DNA of 64,000 nt from Escherichia hormaechei_A. GTDB taxonomy: Bacteria; Pseudomonadota; Gammaproteobacteria; Enterobacterales; Enterobacteriaceae. The notes beneath the pieces are model-generated. The model was not told the DNA's origin. It worked only from the letters and a program-made list of their open reading frames with translations, and did not search any database. Shown piece after piece: positions 26,922 through 40,715 of the stretch. The stretch spans positions 3,224,001 through 3,288,000 of the forward strand of contig CP170191.1 in NCBI GenBank assembly GCA_042434945.1, given 5' to 3'. Numbering within the stretch: the stretch's first letter is position 1; the number at the start of each line of letters is the position of its first letter. The position numbers were made by a program, and so were the translations under genes.

Positions 26922-28480
26922 TACGATAAGATCTCTTCTACTTCGTTTTTGATAATGGTGACGTGCGGTCCATAGATGACCTGGACCCCGTTGCCGCGGA
27001 CGATTACGCCGCGGGCGCCGGTCGCTTTCAGTGCAGATTCATTGACTTTGCTACCGTCTTTCACCGTGACGCGAAGGCGCGTGGCGCAGCAGTCAACGTC
27101 ATCAAGATTGTCTTTTCCTCCCAGCCCGGCGATCACCGCCGCGGCGCGCTCGCTTTGCGGCAGGGTAGCCTCGTCAGCCAACGCCTCCTTTTCACGGCCC
27201 GGCGTGGCAAAATCAAAACGTTTGATCAGATAGCGGAAGGTACAGTAGTAAAGGAAGAACCACGGTACGCCCACCAGCGGGACGAACATCCAGTTAGTTT
27301 TCGCTTCCCCCTGCAAAATGCCGAACAGCACGAAATCAATAAACCCGCCGGAGAATGTTTGTCCGATGGTGATGTGCAGCATGTGCGCGAGCATGAACGC
27401 CAGCCCGTCAAACAGCGCATGAATGACGTACAGCACCGGGGCAATAAACAGGAATGAGAACTCTATGGGCTCGGTAATTCCCGTCAGGAATGAGGTTAAC
27501 GCCGCAGAGAGCAGCAGCCCGGCAACCCGCTTTTTGTTCTCCGGCCTGGCCGTGTGGTACATCGCAAGGCAGGCGCCGAGCAGACCAAACATCATGGTAA
27601 TAAAGCGCCCGGACATGAAGCGCGACGTGCCCTCATAGAAATGCTGCGTGTTCGGGTCGGCGAGCTGGGCGAAGAAGATCCGCTGCGTGCCCTCAACCAG
27701 GTGACCGTTAACAATTTCACTGCCGCCAAGCGCGGTGGTCCAGAACGGAAGATAGAAGATGTGGTGCAAACCAAACGGGCCAAGCATGCGCAGGATGAAG
27801 CCGTACAGCAAAGTCCCCAGATAGCCGGTGGCATCCACCAGCCCGCCGAGGCCAAAGATCAGCTTCTGAAAATGCGGCCAGACCACGGTCATCAGCGCGC
27901 CGACGAGTATCGCCGCCAGTGAGCTGATAATGGGAACGAAGCGTGAGCCGCCAAAAAAGCCCAGGAATTGCGGAAGCGCGATTTTATTAAACCGATGATG
28001 CAGTGCGCAGGTCACCAGCCCAATAACTACCCCACCAAACACGCCCGTTTCCAGCGTCTGAATACCCAGCGTCATGCCCTGCCCTACGGCGCCCGGGTTC
28101 TCATGCGCCAGTTTTCCGGTCAGGATCAGCAGCGCATTGATAGTGGCATTCATCACCAGATAAGCGAGCAACGCCGCCAGCCCTGCCGTGCCTTTATCAT
28201 TTTTCGCCAGCCCAACGGCGACCCCAACAGCAAACAGTACCGACAGGTTTGCAAACACAATCGAGCCTGCGCTGCTCATGATGGTAAAGATGGCCTGTAG
28301 CCAGCCAACGTCTAAAAATGGATACGCAGTAAGCGTATTTGGATTCGATAGCGCCCCGCCGATCCCCAGCAACAGACCTGCTGCGGGCAGTATGGCGATG
28401 GGTAACATAAAGGATTTGCCGAAGCGCTGCGCTTTTTCAAACCATCCGCCGGAAGACGCTCCGCTGAACATTTGCATCAT
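26921..28480 (-). CDS. PTS permease EIICB, GlcNAc/glucose family (probably ManNAc)
   Basis: The protein has 519 residues. The N-terminal EIIC part has about ten membrane segments (FMLPIAILPAAGLLLGIGGA, GMTLGIQTLETGVFGGVVIG, GITEPIEFSFLF), a linker near 400-430 and a C-terminal EIIB domain with the phosphorylation Cys in DDVDCCATRLRV. There is no EIIA, so EIIA-Glc (Crr) or NagE must supply phosphate. The start is the ATG at 28478-28480 with GGGGGAT upstream. Coupling to nanE and the divergent RpiR gene suggest uptake of N-acetylmannosamine as the 6-phosphate; the sugar is inferred. Confidence 0.88.
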   Translation of the reverse strand: MMQMFSGASSGGWFEKAQRFGKSFMLPIAILPAAGLLLGIGGALSNPNTLTAYPFLDVGWLQAIFTIMSSAGSIVFANLSVLFAVGVAVGLAKNDKGTAGLAALLAYLVMNATINALLILTGKLAHENPGAVGQGMTLGIQTLETGVFGGVVIGLVTCALHHRFNKIALPQFLGFFGGSRFVPIISSLAAILVGALMTVVWPHFQKLIFGLGGLVDATGYLGTLLYGFILRMLGPFGLHHIFYLPFWTTALGGSEIVNGHLVEGTQRIFFAQLADPNTQHFYEGTSRFMSGRFITMMFGLLGACLAMYHTARPENKKRVAGLLLSAALTSFLTGITEPIEFSFLFIAPVLYVIHALFDGLAFMLAHMLHITIGQTFSGGFIDFVLFGILQGEAKTNWMFVPLVGVPWFFLYYCTFRYLIKRFDFATPGREKEALADEATLPQSERAAAVIAGLGGKDNLDDVDCCATRLRVTVKDGSKVNESALKATGARGVIVRGNGVQVIYGPHVTIIKNEVEEILS

Positions 28481-28646
28481 TTTTTTATCCCCCTGGTTAT
28501 TGATGAAAATTTTTACCATATATATTTTTAATTGTGAAAATTACCACCAAAAACCAGGACACCGATCATACTTTTTCGAAATGACTGGCATCTCTCCCCC
28601 GCTTTCCGCCACACTAGTTGGCAGAGAAACGCATTAAGGATCTAGC
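28481..28646. promoter_or_regulatory. Divergent promoter region PTS-nanE / RpiR-type regulator
   Basis: This 166-base gap is strongly AT-rich near the PTS gene. Two similar direct units, GAAAATTTTTACCA at 28504 and GAAAATTACCACCA at 28536, lie about three helical turns apart (32 bases) and are candidate binding sites for the RpiR-type protein. A CRP site would be expected for a PTS operon but none was clear. Confidence 0.4.
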
Positions 28647-29471
28647 ATGTCGGACCATGAAAACCTGCTGCTGAAGCTACGCCAGGAGGCTTCCGGGTAC
28701 AGCCCAACGCAACAAAAACTGGGGGAGTTTGTCCTCAACGATCCTGCCAGGGTGCTCTACCTGACGATCACCGAGCTGGCGCGTGAAAGCGGCACCAGCG
28801 AGGCCAGCGTCACACGCCTTTGCCGCACGCTGGGCTGTAAGGGATATAACGAATTTAAAATGGCGCTTGCGCTGGATATTCAGCAGGGTTTGCCAGAGCG
28901 TCAGGCAGGAGATGCAATAGATAACGTGGTGGATGAGTCTGTCCAGGCGCTGCAAGATACCGCAAAACTCCTCGACCGGGCCCAGCTTGAACAGGCGACA
29001 CTGGCCCTGCATCAGGCGCAGTCAGTGCAAATTTACGGGGTGGCGGCCAGCGCAATTCTGGGGGAGTATTTGCATTACAAGCTGCTGCGACTCGGCAAAC
29101 CTGCACAGCTGTTTAGCGATATGCATCGCGCCGCCATGAATGCGACGACGCTCTCGAAAGAGACGCTGGTGGTGGCCATCTCAAGTTCCGGCTCTACACG
29201 GGATCTGCTTCACGTGGTGAAACTCGCCCGCAAGCGCGGCGTTAAGGTACTGGCGCTCAGCAATACGCCCCGCAGCCCGCTGGCCTCCCTGAGCGATTTA
29301 CAGCTGGTTGCAGCCAAGCCAGAGGGACCGCTGAGCGCGGGTGCGCTCAACGCCAAGGTTGGCGTGATGCTGCTGGTTGAACTGCTAACCACTTCCCTTA
29401 TTGCAGTAGACAGCCATTACGGTGACGTTAGCCAGCAAACGGCAAGCGCCACGTTGCCGCTTCTGCTATAG
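28647..29471 (+). CDS. RpiR/MurR-family transcriptional regulator
   Basis: This 274-residue protein has an N-terminal HTH of the RpiR type (about 1-77; LTITELARESGTSEASVTRL and CRTLGCKGYNEFK) and a C-terminal SIS sugar-phosphate-binding domain (IYGVAASAILGEYLHYKLLR, VVAISSSGSTRDLLHVVKLA). Members commonly sense amino-sugar phosphates, as MurR senses MurNAc-6-phosphate. Divergent placement from the PTS-nanE pair suggests ManNAc-6-phosphate or GlcNAc-6-phosphate as ligand. Confidence 0.88.
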   Translation: MSDHENLLLKLRQEASGYSPTQQKLGEFVLNDPARVLYLTITELARESGTSEASVTRLCRTLGCKGYNEFKMALALDIQQGLPERQAGDAIDNVVDESVQALQDTAKLLDRAQLEQATLALHQAQSVQIYGVAASAILGEYLHYKLLRLGKPAQLFSDMHRAAMNATTLSKETLVVAISSSGSTRDLLHVVKLARKRGVKVLALSNTPRSPLASLSDLQLVAAKPEGPLSAGALNAKVGVMLLVELLTTSLIAVDSHYGDVSQQTASATLPLLL

Positions 29472-29480
29472 AAAACAAAA

Positions 29481-29498
29481 AACCCGCCGAAGCGGGTT
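29481..29498. terminator. Bidirectional terminator between RpiR gene and eno
   Basis: AACCCGC and GCGGGTT form a stem with a CGAA loop. A-run on the left and T-run on the right make it a terminator for both converging genes. Confidence 0.85.
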
Positions 29499-29522
29499 TT
29501 TTCATAAGAACGAAGTTCAGTC

Positions 29523-30821
29523 TTATGCCTGGCCTTTGATCTCTTTACGACCGTTGTACGGTGCTTTTTCGCCCAGAGCTTCTTCGATACGAATCAGCTG
29601 GTTGTATTTAGCAACACGGTCAGAACGGCTCATAGAACCAGTTTTGATCTGGCCTGCAGCAGTACCAACAGCCAGGTCAGCGATGGTAGCGTCTTCAGTT
29701 TCGCCAGAACGGTGAGAGATAACTGCAGTGTAGCCAGCATCTTTCGCCATCTTGATTGCAGCCAGAGTTTCGGTCAGAGAACCGATCTGGTTGAATTTGA
29801 TCAGGATGGAGTTAGCGATACCTTTTTCGATACCTTCTTTCAGGATCTTGGTGTTGGTTACGAACAGGTCGTCACCAACCAGCTGGATTTTGTCGCCCAG
29901 AACTTTGGTCTGGTATGCGAAACCGTCCCAGTCAGATTCGTCCAGACCGTCTTCGATAGAAACGATCGGGTACTGTTTGGTCAGTTCTTCTAGGAAGTGA
30001 GTGAATTCTTCAGAGGTGAACGCTTTGTTGCCTTCGCCAGCCAGAACGTATTTACCATCTTTGTAGAATTCAGAAGCTGCGCAGTCCATCGCCAAAGTGA
30101 TGTCTTTGCCCAGTTCATAACCAGCAGCTTTAACAGCTTCAGCGATAACAGCCAGAGCTTCAGCGTTGGAACCCAGGTTCGGCGCATAGCCACCTTCGTC
30201 ACCAACAGCAGTGTTCATGCCTTTCGCTTTCAGAACTTTTGCCAGGTGATGGAAAACTTCAGAACCCATGCGGATGGCTTCTTTCACAGTTTTCGCGCCA
30301 ACCGGCTGAATCATGAATTCCTGGATATCAACGTTGTTGTCAGCGTGCTCACCACCGTTGATGATGTTCATCATCGGAACCGGCATAGAGTATTTGCCCG
30401 GAGTACCGTTCAGTTCAGCGATGTGCTCGTACAGCGGCATACCTTTAGCAGCTGCAGCAGCTTTGGCGTTAGCCAGAGATACAGCCAGGATTGCGTTCGC
30501 GCCGAATTTGGATTTGTTTTCGGTGCCGTCCAGGTCGATCATGATCTTGTCAATGCCAGCCTGATCTTTAGCATCTTTGCCAATCAGCGCCTGAGCGATC
30601 GGGCCGTTTACCGCAGCAACAGCTTTGGTTACGCCTTTACCCAGGAAACGGGATTTGTCGCCATCGCGCAGTTCCAGAGCTTCACGGGAACCAGTAGAAG
30701 CACCTGACGGAGCAGCTGCCATACCGACGAAACCACCCTCCAGATGTACTTCGGCTTCAACAGTCGGGTTACCACGGGAGTCGATGATTTCACGACCGAT
30801 GATTTTTACGATTTTGGACAT
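29523..30821 (-). CDS. eno: Enolase
   Basis: This 432-residue glycolytic enzyme interconverts 2-phosphoglycerate and phosphoenolpyruvate; in E. coli it is also a component of the RNase E degradosome. It has GAIL-type substrate loop [17 protein letters not shown], metal-site [14 protein letters not shown] and VGDDLFVTN, and the catalytic-lysine region [13 protein letters not shown] followed by SHRSGETED. Sequence matches E. coli. It follows pyrG by 87 bases on the same strand. Confidence 0.99.
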
Positions 30822-30865
30822 TAGGTTTTCCTCAAGTCACTAGTTAAACTGAAACTCCAGACAAA

Positions 30866-30890
30866 CAACGCGTACCCAGGGTACGCGTTG
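30866..30890 (-). promoter_or_regulatory. Long palindrome between pyrG and eno
   Basis: CAACGCGTACCC and GGGTACGCGTTG are perfect complements separated by one base. The RNA would form a strong hairpin between the two cistrons, without a T-run. It is probably an RNA-stability or partial-termination element that lets eno be expressed above pyrG. Confidence 0.55.
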
Positions 30891-30908
30891 CCGCTCTAAC
30901 TTTTTTAC

Positions 30909-32561
<1,653 letters not shown>

Positions 32562-32773
32562 TTAGGTTGAAAAGACGATGGAATAACCAGGACGGGAAAG
32601 CAGTATACCCGAACATGACCTGTGCCACAAACTTTCATTATCCCTCCTCTTCGCCAGCGCACTATTGAAATCAGGAGTGAGAAAATAGCCCCTTTGGGGT
32701 AAATGTTTTTGACGCAAATCAAGCGCTTGTCATTTAAAAAATGACACAAATGGCGCTTGACCGCGTAATTCCC

Positions 32774-33565
32774 TTAGAGATCAATTTCCTGCCGTTTTAC
32801 CTGTTGCCAGACTTCTTCCATTGTTTCGAGGTCAACACCTGTCATTTCCAGTCCACGCGCGGCAACAATACGCTCCACTTCGCGAAAACGACGCTCGAAT
32901 TTTTCGTTCGCTTTTTGCAATGCGATTTCTGCTTTCGTCCCTAAATGGCGAGCCAGATTAACCGTGGCAAACAGCAGGTCCCCCATTTCCTCCTCCAGTT
33001 TAGCCTGGTCGACAACAGCCTGCCGCGCTTCGTACATCACCTCGTCGATCTCTTCGTAGACTTTATCGACTACCGGACCAAGCGTCGTCCAATCGAAGCC
33101 AACGTTGGCGCAACGTTTCTGGATTTTTTGCGCACGCATTAAAGCCGGTAAACTACGAGGAATATCGTCCAGCGCCGAATGCTGCGCTTTCTGCGCGCGC
33201 TCTTCGGTTTTGATTTGCTCCCAACGGGCAAGCACTTCACTACTGTTTTCGGCAGAACTATCAGCAAAAACATGCGGATGGCGACGCTCTAATTTATCGC
33301 TAATAGCAGCGCAAATATCATTAAAGTCAAAGCGCCCTTCTTCCTGAGCCATTTGCGCGTAAAACACCACCTGGAATAGCAGATCGCCCAGTTCACCGCG
33401 AAGATCGTCAAAATCTTCACGGGCGATGGCGTCCAGCACTTCGTAGGTTTCTTCAAGGGTGTAAGGCGCAATGGTGGCAAATGTCTGCTCTTTATCCCAC
33501 GGGCAGCCGTTTTCCGGATCGCGCAGGCGCTGCATAATAGTGAGCAAACGGTCGATTTGATTCAT
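32774..33565 (-). CDS. mazG: Nucleoside triphosphate pyrophosphohydrolase MazG
   Basis: This 263-residue enzyme removes pyrophosphate from NTPs and dNTPs and in E. coli lowers (p)ppGpp. It has two MazG domains: an N-terminal one with LEETYEVLDAI and RGELGDLLFQVVFYAQM, and a C-terminal active one with KVYEEIDEVMYEAR and KLEEEMGDLLFATVNLARH. The start is the ATG at 33563-33565 (MNQIDRLLT); the upstream open frame is leader. It lies downstream of mazEF and relA, as in E. coli. Confidence 0.97.
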   Translation of the reverse strand: MNQIDRLLTIMQRLRDPENGCPWDKEQTFATIAPYTLEETYEVLDAIAREDFDDLRGELGDLLFQVVFYAQMAQEEGRFDFNDICAAISDKLERRHPHVFADSSAENSSEVLARWEQIKTEERAQKAQHSALDDIPRSLPALMRAQKIQKRCANVGFDWTTLGPVVDKVYEEIDEVMYEARQAVVDQAKLEEEMGDLLFATVNLARHLGTKAEIALQKANEKFERRFREVERIVAARGLEMTGVDLETMEEVWQQVKRQEIDL

Positions 33566-33636
33566 TGAAATTGTCCTGAAAATTGCGGGTCTGTCAGGTG
33601 GAAACCTGTGACCAGAATAGAAGTGAGTTAGTAACA

Positions 33637-33975
33637 CTACCCAATCAGTACGTTAATTTTGGCTTTAATGAGTTGTAATTCCTCTGGGGCAACTGTTCCT
33701 TTCTTCGTTGCTCCTCTTGCCCGCCCAGGCGATACTTTTTACCTGATCAGCTAACGCTACGCCATCACGTTCCTGACCGGATAAAACAACTTCGAACGGA
33801 TATCCTTTTGATTGCGTTTGTACAAGGAACACACAGACACATACCTGTTTTGTTGTTGTACATGAAAGGACTCAGGACAACAGCTGGACGATGTCCAGCT
33901 TGCTCGCTACCTTTTGTCGGGTCAAAATCAACCCAAATCAGATCGCCCATATCGGGTACGTATCGGCATTACCAT
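33637..33975 (-). pseudogene. mazF: mazF toxin gene, frameshifted
   Basis: This is the E. coli-type MazF endoribonuclease (ACA-cutting toxin). Parts read correctly in different frames: MGDLIWVDFDPTKGSEQAGH through CLCVPCT, then the C-terminal half, ending before TAG at 33637-33639. I recognise three single-base insertions relative to E. coli: a T after the fifth codon (near 33969), an A in the Thr-Gln codons (near 33820) and a G near 33724. They add three bases in total (339 instead of 336). As written no full toxin is made. It starts inside the mazE stop (TAATG). Confidence 0.8.
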
Positions 33976-34223
33976 TACCAGACTTCCTTATCTTTCGGCT
34001 CTCCCCAGTCGATATCTCGTGGAGGTTTTCCGGCGTGATGTCGTTGACCAGTTCAGCAAGCGTAAATACGGGCTCTTTACGCACTGGCTCAATAATTAAT
34101 TTGCCATCCACCAGGTCAATCTTCACTTCATCATCAATATTCAGATTGAGCGCCTGCATTAACGTAGCCGGGATCCGCACCGCCGGTGAATTTCCCCCAA
34201 CGCTTTACGCTACTGTGGATCAT
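33975..34223 (-). pseudogene. mazE: mazE antitoxin gene, frameshifted
   Basis: This is the AbrB-fold antitoxin of MazF. The central part RIPATLMQALNLNIDDEVKI and DGKLIIEPVRKEPVFTLAEL is intact but in another frame than the start ATG at 34223. One extra G in a G-run near 34195 and one missing A near 34028 restore the length to 249 bases. It is followed by mazF with a one-base overlap. It is downstream of relA with a 77-base gap. Confidence 0.8.
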
Positions 34224-34300
34224 AACCCTTTCCTCAAACCGCTATCATATGTAGATACAGTATATATCAATCTACATTGTAGATACGAGCAAATTTCGGC

Positions 34301-36538
34301 CTAACTCCCGTGCAACCGACGCGCGTCGATAACATCCGGCACCTGGTTGAGTTTACCCAGCACGCGCCCCAGCACTTGCAGGTTGTAAATCTCAATGGTC
34401 ATGTCGATGGTCGCCAGTTGCTGTTTGGTGTCGCTACGGCTGGCAACGCCAAGCACGTTCACCTTCTCGTTGGCGAGAATGGTCGTGATATCACGTAACA
34501 ACCCACTACGATCATTAGCTACCACGCGGACCACCAGGCGAATATCCGGCGGGAGTAGCCTCTCACCCCATACCGCGTCAACAATGCGTTCTGGCGCATG
34601 GGAGCGCAGTTCCGCCAGTTGTTCGCAATCGGCGCGGTGTACTGAAATACCGCGCCCCTGGGTAATGAAGCCGACAATCTCATCTCCAGGAATCGGCTGG
34701 CAGCAGCGCGCGATGTGGTGCATCAGGTTGCCAACACCTTCGACTACCACGCGACCGTTATCTTTACTGCGGTTTTGCGGCGTGTAGCTTTTTTGCTGAA
34801 GTTGCTTCAGCGCGGCGGCGTCCTGCTCTTCGGCACTCGGCTTATTAAATTGCGATTGCAGGAAGTTCACCATCTGATTGAGACGGATATCCCCGCCACC
34901 AATCGCCGCCAGCAACTCGTCGACATCATTGAAGTTGTAACGCGGCAGCAGATGTTTTTCTGCTTCTTTCAGGCTGATCCCCAGATGTTCCAGCTCGTCG
35001 TCAAGGATTTGCCGCCCAGCCAGAATGTTTTTGTCACGGTCCTGTTTACGGAACCAGGCGTGAATTTTCGAACGCCCACGGCTGGTTGTGACGTAACCGA
35101 GGTTTGGGTTTAACCAGTCACGGCTGGGGTTCGGCTGTTTCTGGGTGATAATTTCAATCTGGTCGCCCATCTGCAGCTGGTAGGTGAACGGCACAATGCG
35201 CCCGCCAATTTTTGCCCCGATGCAGCGGTGTCCGACATCACTGTGGATGTGGTAAGCGAAGTCCAGCGGCGTTGATCCCGCAGGCAAATCAACGACATCA
35301 CCTTTCGGCGTAAAGACGTACACCCGGTCGTCAAAGACCTGACTACGTACTTCGTCGAGCATTTCGCCGGAATCAGCCATCTCTTCCTGCCACGCAATCA
35401 GTTTACGCAGCCAGGCAATCCGGTCTTCATGTCCCGAACGTGCGCCGCCAGCAGCCGCGCCCTCTTTATATTTCCAGTGCGCAGCAACACCCAACTCTGC
35501 ATCTTCATGCATCTGTTTGGTGCGGATTTGGATCTCAACGGTTTTTCCACCCGGCCCCAGAACCACGGTATGAATAGACTGATAACCGTTTGGTTTCGGG
35601 TTAGCGACGTAATCGTCAAACTCATCCGGCAGGTGGCGATAGTGAGTGTGCACTATCCCCAGTGCGGCATAGCAATCCTGTAAACGCTCGGCGACAATAC
35701 GTACCGCACGCACATCAAACAGCTCATCAAAGGCGAGGTTCTTTTTCTGCATTTTACGCCAGATGCTGTAGATGTGTTTCGGACGACCATACACTTCCGC
35801 TTTAACGCCTTCAGCTTTCATCTCAGCGCGCAGATGACCAACGAACTCTTCGATGTAGTGTTCGCGGTCGAGACGCCGTTCATGCAGCAGTTTGGCAATT
35901 CGTTTGTATTCGGTTGGATGGAGGTAACGGAAGCAGTAATCTTCCAGTTCCCATTTCAGTTGTCCGATTCCGAGACGGTTAGCCAGCGGTGCGTAGATGT
36001 TGGTACACTCTTTTGCCGCCAGTACACGTTCATCTTCCGGCGCATCTTTTACTTCGCGCAGATGAGCAATACGCTCCGCCAGTTTGATGACTACGCAGCG
36101 AAAATCATCGACCATCGCCAATAACATCCGGCGAACGTTATCGACCTGTTCGGAGGAAACAGAATCAGTGTGCGTCGCTTTCAGCTGGCGGATCGCCGCC
36201 ATATCACGCACGCCGTGAATAAGGTTAACGACCGACTTACCGACGCTCTCACGCAGCACATCTTCGCTGACTACGTTGGCATCCGCCAGAGGGAAAAGCA
36301 GCGCCGCCCGCAGCGTGTCAATGTCCATACTTAATGTCGAGAGGATCTCCACCATCTCAACACCACGCCACAATAACAGACTGGCATCCGGATGCCCCTG
36401 CGTCTGTTGCAGACAATACGCCCAGGTTTCGGCTAAGCACTCACACGACTTCTGGCTGGTAATACCCAGACTTGCGATCCATTTTTCCGGATCAAATTCA
36501 CCAGCCTTATTGATATGTGCACTTCTTACCGCAACCAT
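34301..36538 (-). CDS. relA: GTP pyrophosphokinase RelA (with altered segment)
   Basis: This ribosome-associated synthetase makes (p)ppGpp in the stringent response. It has 745 residues. In order: a degenerate HD domain, the synthetase domain (VRIVAERLQDCYAALGIVH, YQSIHTVVLGPGGKTVEIQI), TGS (VYVFTPKGDVVDLPAGSTP), zinc-finger/helical region (HHIARCCQPIPGDEIVGFI) and ACT. Before ACT the residues read WGERLLPPDIRLVVRV, where E. coli has WGESYSAGYSLVVRV. Three single-base insertions between about 34533 and 34566 explain this and add one residue, restoring the frame. The rest matches E. coli. Confidence 0.93.
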   Translation of the reverse strand: MVAVRSAHINKAGEFDPEKWIASLGITSQKSCECLAETWAYCLQQTQGHPDASLLLWRGVEMVEILSTLSMDIDTLRAALLFPLADANVVSEDVLRESVGKSVVNLIHGVRDMAAIRQLKATHTDSVSSEQVDNVRRMLLAMVDDFRCVVIKLAERIAHLREVKDAPEDERVLAAKECTNIYAPLANRLGIGQLKWELEDYCFRYLHPTEYKRIAKLLHERRLDREHYIEEFVGHLRAEMKAEGVKAEVYGRPKHIYSIWRKMQKKNLAFDELFDVRAVRIVAERLQDCYAALGIVHTHYRHLPDEFDDYVANPKPNGYQSIHTVVLGPGGKTVEIQIRTKQMHEDAELGVAAHWKYKEGAAAGGARSGHEDRIAWLRKLIAWQEEMADSGEMLDEVRSQVFDDRVYVFTPKGDVVDLPAGSTPLDFAYHIHSDVGHRCIGAKIGGRIVPFTYQLQMGDQIEIITQKQPNPSRDWLNPNLGYVTTSRGRSKIHAWFRKQDRDKNILAGRQILDDELEHLGISLKEAEKHLLPRYNFNDVDELLAAIGGGDIRLNQMVNFLQSQFNKPSAEEQDAAALKQLQQKSYTPQNRSKDNGRVVVEGVGNLMHHIARCCQPIPGDEIVGFITQGRGISVHRADCEQLAELRSHAPERIVDAVWGERLLPPDIRLVVRVVANDRSGLLRDITTILANEKVNVLGVASRSDTKQQLATIDMTIEIYNLQVLGRVLGKLNQVPDVIDARRLHGS

Positions 36539-37892
36539 CGTCCTCTCCTTTAGGGACCAGACCTGCCGAAATCGGCAAATCGCAACTATTTAACTTAACG
36601 CGCGAGAAAAGTACCATCGATTCCAGATGTCCCGTGTGTGGGAACATATCCAGCATCGCCAGTCGCGCAATGGTATATCCTGCTTTTAATAACGCTTCGC
36701 TATCCCGAGCCAGCGTTGCAGGGTTACAGGATACATAAACTATACGAATAGGTTCCAGTTTTATAATTTGCTGCATAACACCTGCGGCACCTGCTCGCGC
36801 CGGGTCCAGCAACACTTTATCGAAGCCGTTTTTCGCCCACGGCTGCTTTGTGACATCTTCTTCAAGATTTTCGTGATAAAACGTCACATTCTGTAAGCCA
36901 TTAAGACGCGCATTCTGCTGGCCTTTTTCCACCAGCGCCGGAACACCTTCTACACCGACCACACTGGCAGCTTGTGTCGCCAATGGCAGTGTAAAGTTGC
37001 CCATACCGCAGAACAGATCCAGTACGCGATCTTCAGGTTGCACATCCAGCCATTCCAACGCACGCGCTACCATTTTTTGGTTCACACCCGCATTGACCTG
37101 AATAAAATCGCGCGGGCTAAAAGTTAAGCGCAACCCGTTTGAGTCATACCAGGGCATCTCACCAGAGACGGTTTCGAGTATCTCACTATCGGGGGCGAGA
37201 TACAGATCCAGGCCTTCAGAATGCGAAAAGCGTTCCAGTTTTTCGCGATCTGCCGAACTTAGCGGTGCGGTATGGCGCAAAATCATCAGCGTGCCGCTGG
37301 TTGCCTGTACCAGTTCAACATGACCAAGATGGCGCATAGCTTGTAAGCTGCCCAGACATGCCCTGACTTTGGGCAGCAATGCTTCAAGTTGGGGCGCTAA
37401 AATGGGGCATTGTTTGACGTCGACAATGTCACTGGAGCCCGCTTTGCGAAACCCCATCTGAAGTTGCTGTGTTTTCGGTAAGTAGTTCAGACTTAAACGC
37501 GCGCGACGGCGATAGCCCCAGGGAACATCGGCGATCACTTCAGAGACATCGTGTTTCATTAATCGGGCGAGTGCCGCACTTTTGCTTCGCTGCTGTAAAT
37601 CCACGCTGGCGTGTTGTTGCTGACAGCCACCGCATACGCCAAAATGAGGACAGCGTGGCGTTTCGCGTTCCGGGCTATCGCTTAACCGGCGTACGACTTT
37701 AGCGCGGGCATACTGTTTTTTATCTTCAGTAACAGTAACTTCCGCGTTTTCCTGCGGCAATAATCCGGGGATAAATAGCGTTTTGCCGTTATGTCGCGCC
37801 ACGCCCTGACCAAAAGAGTCGAGGTCGTTGACTGAAACGGTTATGATCTGACGCGTCGTCGTGCGTCGTTTTGCAGAGTAGAATTGCGCCAT
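36507..37892 (-). CDS. rlmD: 23S rRNA (uracil(1939)-C(5))-methyltransferase RlmD
   Basis: This SAM-dependent enzyme methylates U1939 of 23S rRNA. It has an N-terminal TRAM domain, a 4Fe-4S cluster in CPHFGVCGGCQ, SAM motif LDLFCGMGNFTLPLA and catalytic Cys in VYVSCNPATLARD. The E. coli protein ends at VLFSRVK (433 residues). Here the stop after that point reads AAGTTAAATAG instead of AAGTAAATAG. The single extra T extends the frame by 28 residues, into the start of relA (32-base overlap). The natural end is therefore probably near 36590. Confidence 0.93.
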   Translation of the reverse strand: MAQFYSAKRRTTTRQIITVSVNDLDSFGQGVARHNGKTLFIPGLLPQENAEVTVTEDKKQYARAKVVRRLSDSPERETPRCPHFGVCGGCQQQHASVDLQQRSKSAALARLMKHDVSEVIADVPWGYRRRARLSLNYLPKTQQLQMGFRKAGSSDIVDVKQCPILAPQLEALLPKVRACLGSLQAMRHLGHVELVQATSGTLMILRHTAPLSSADREKLERFSHSEGLDLYLAPDSEILETVSGEMPWYDSNGLRLTFSPRDFIQVNAGVNQKMVARALEWLDVQPEDRVLDLFCGMGNFTLPLATQAASVVGVEGVPALVEKGQQNARLNGLQNVTFYHENLEEDVTKQPWAKNGFDKVLLDPARAGAAGVMQQIIKLEPIRIVYVSCNPATLARDSEALLKAGYTIARLAMLDMFPHTGHLESMVLFSRVKLNSCDLPISAGLVPKGEDDGCGKKCTYQ

Positions 37893-37948
37893 TGGCGAGA
37901 CTTTCTCAATTTAACAGTGTGACCTTAATTGTCCCATAACGGAACTCC

Positions 37949-40708
<2,760 letters not shown>

Positions 40709-40715
40709 GACCAAA

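Noticed and set aside
20000..29500. Genomic island or prophage between queD and eno
   Set aside because: No integrase, attachment repeats, transposase or tRNA border was found; the genes are metabolic and the limits coincide with the general mosaic pattern.
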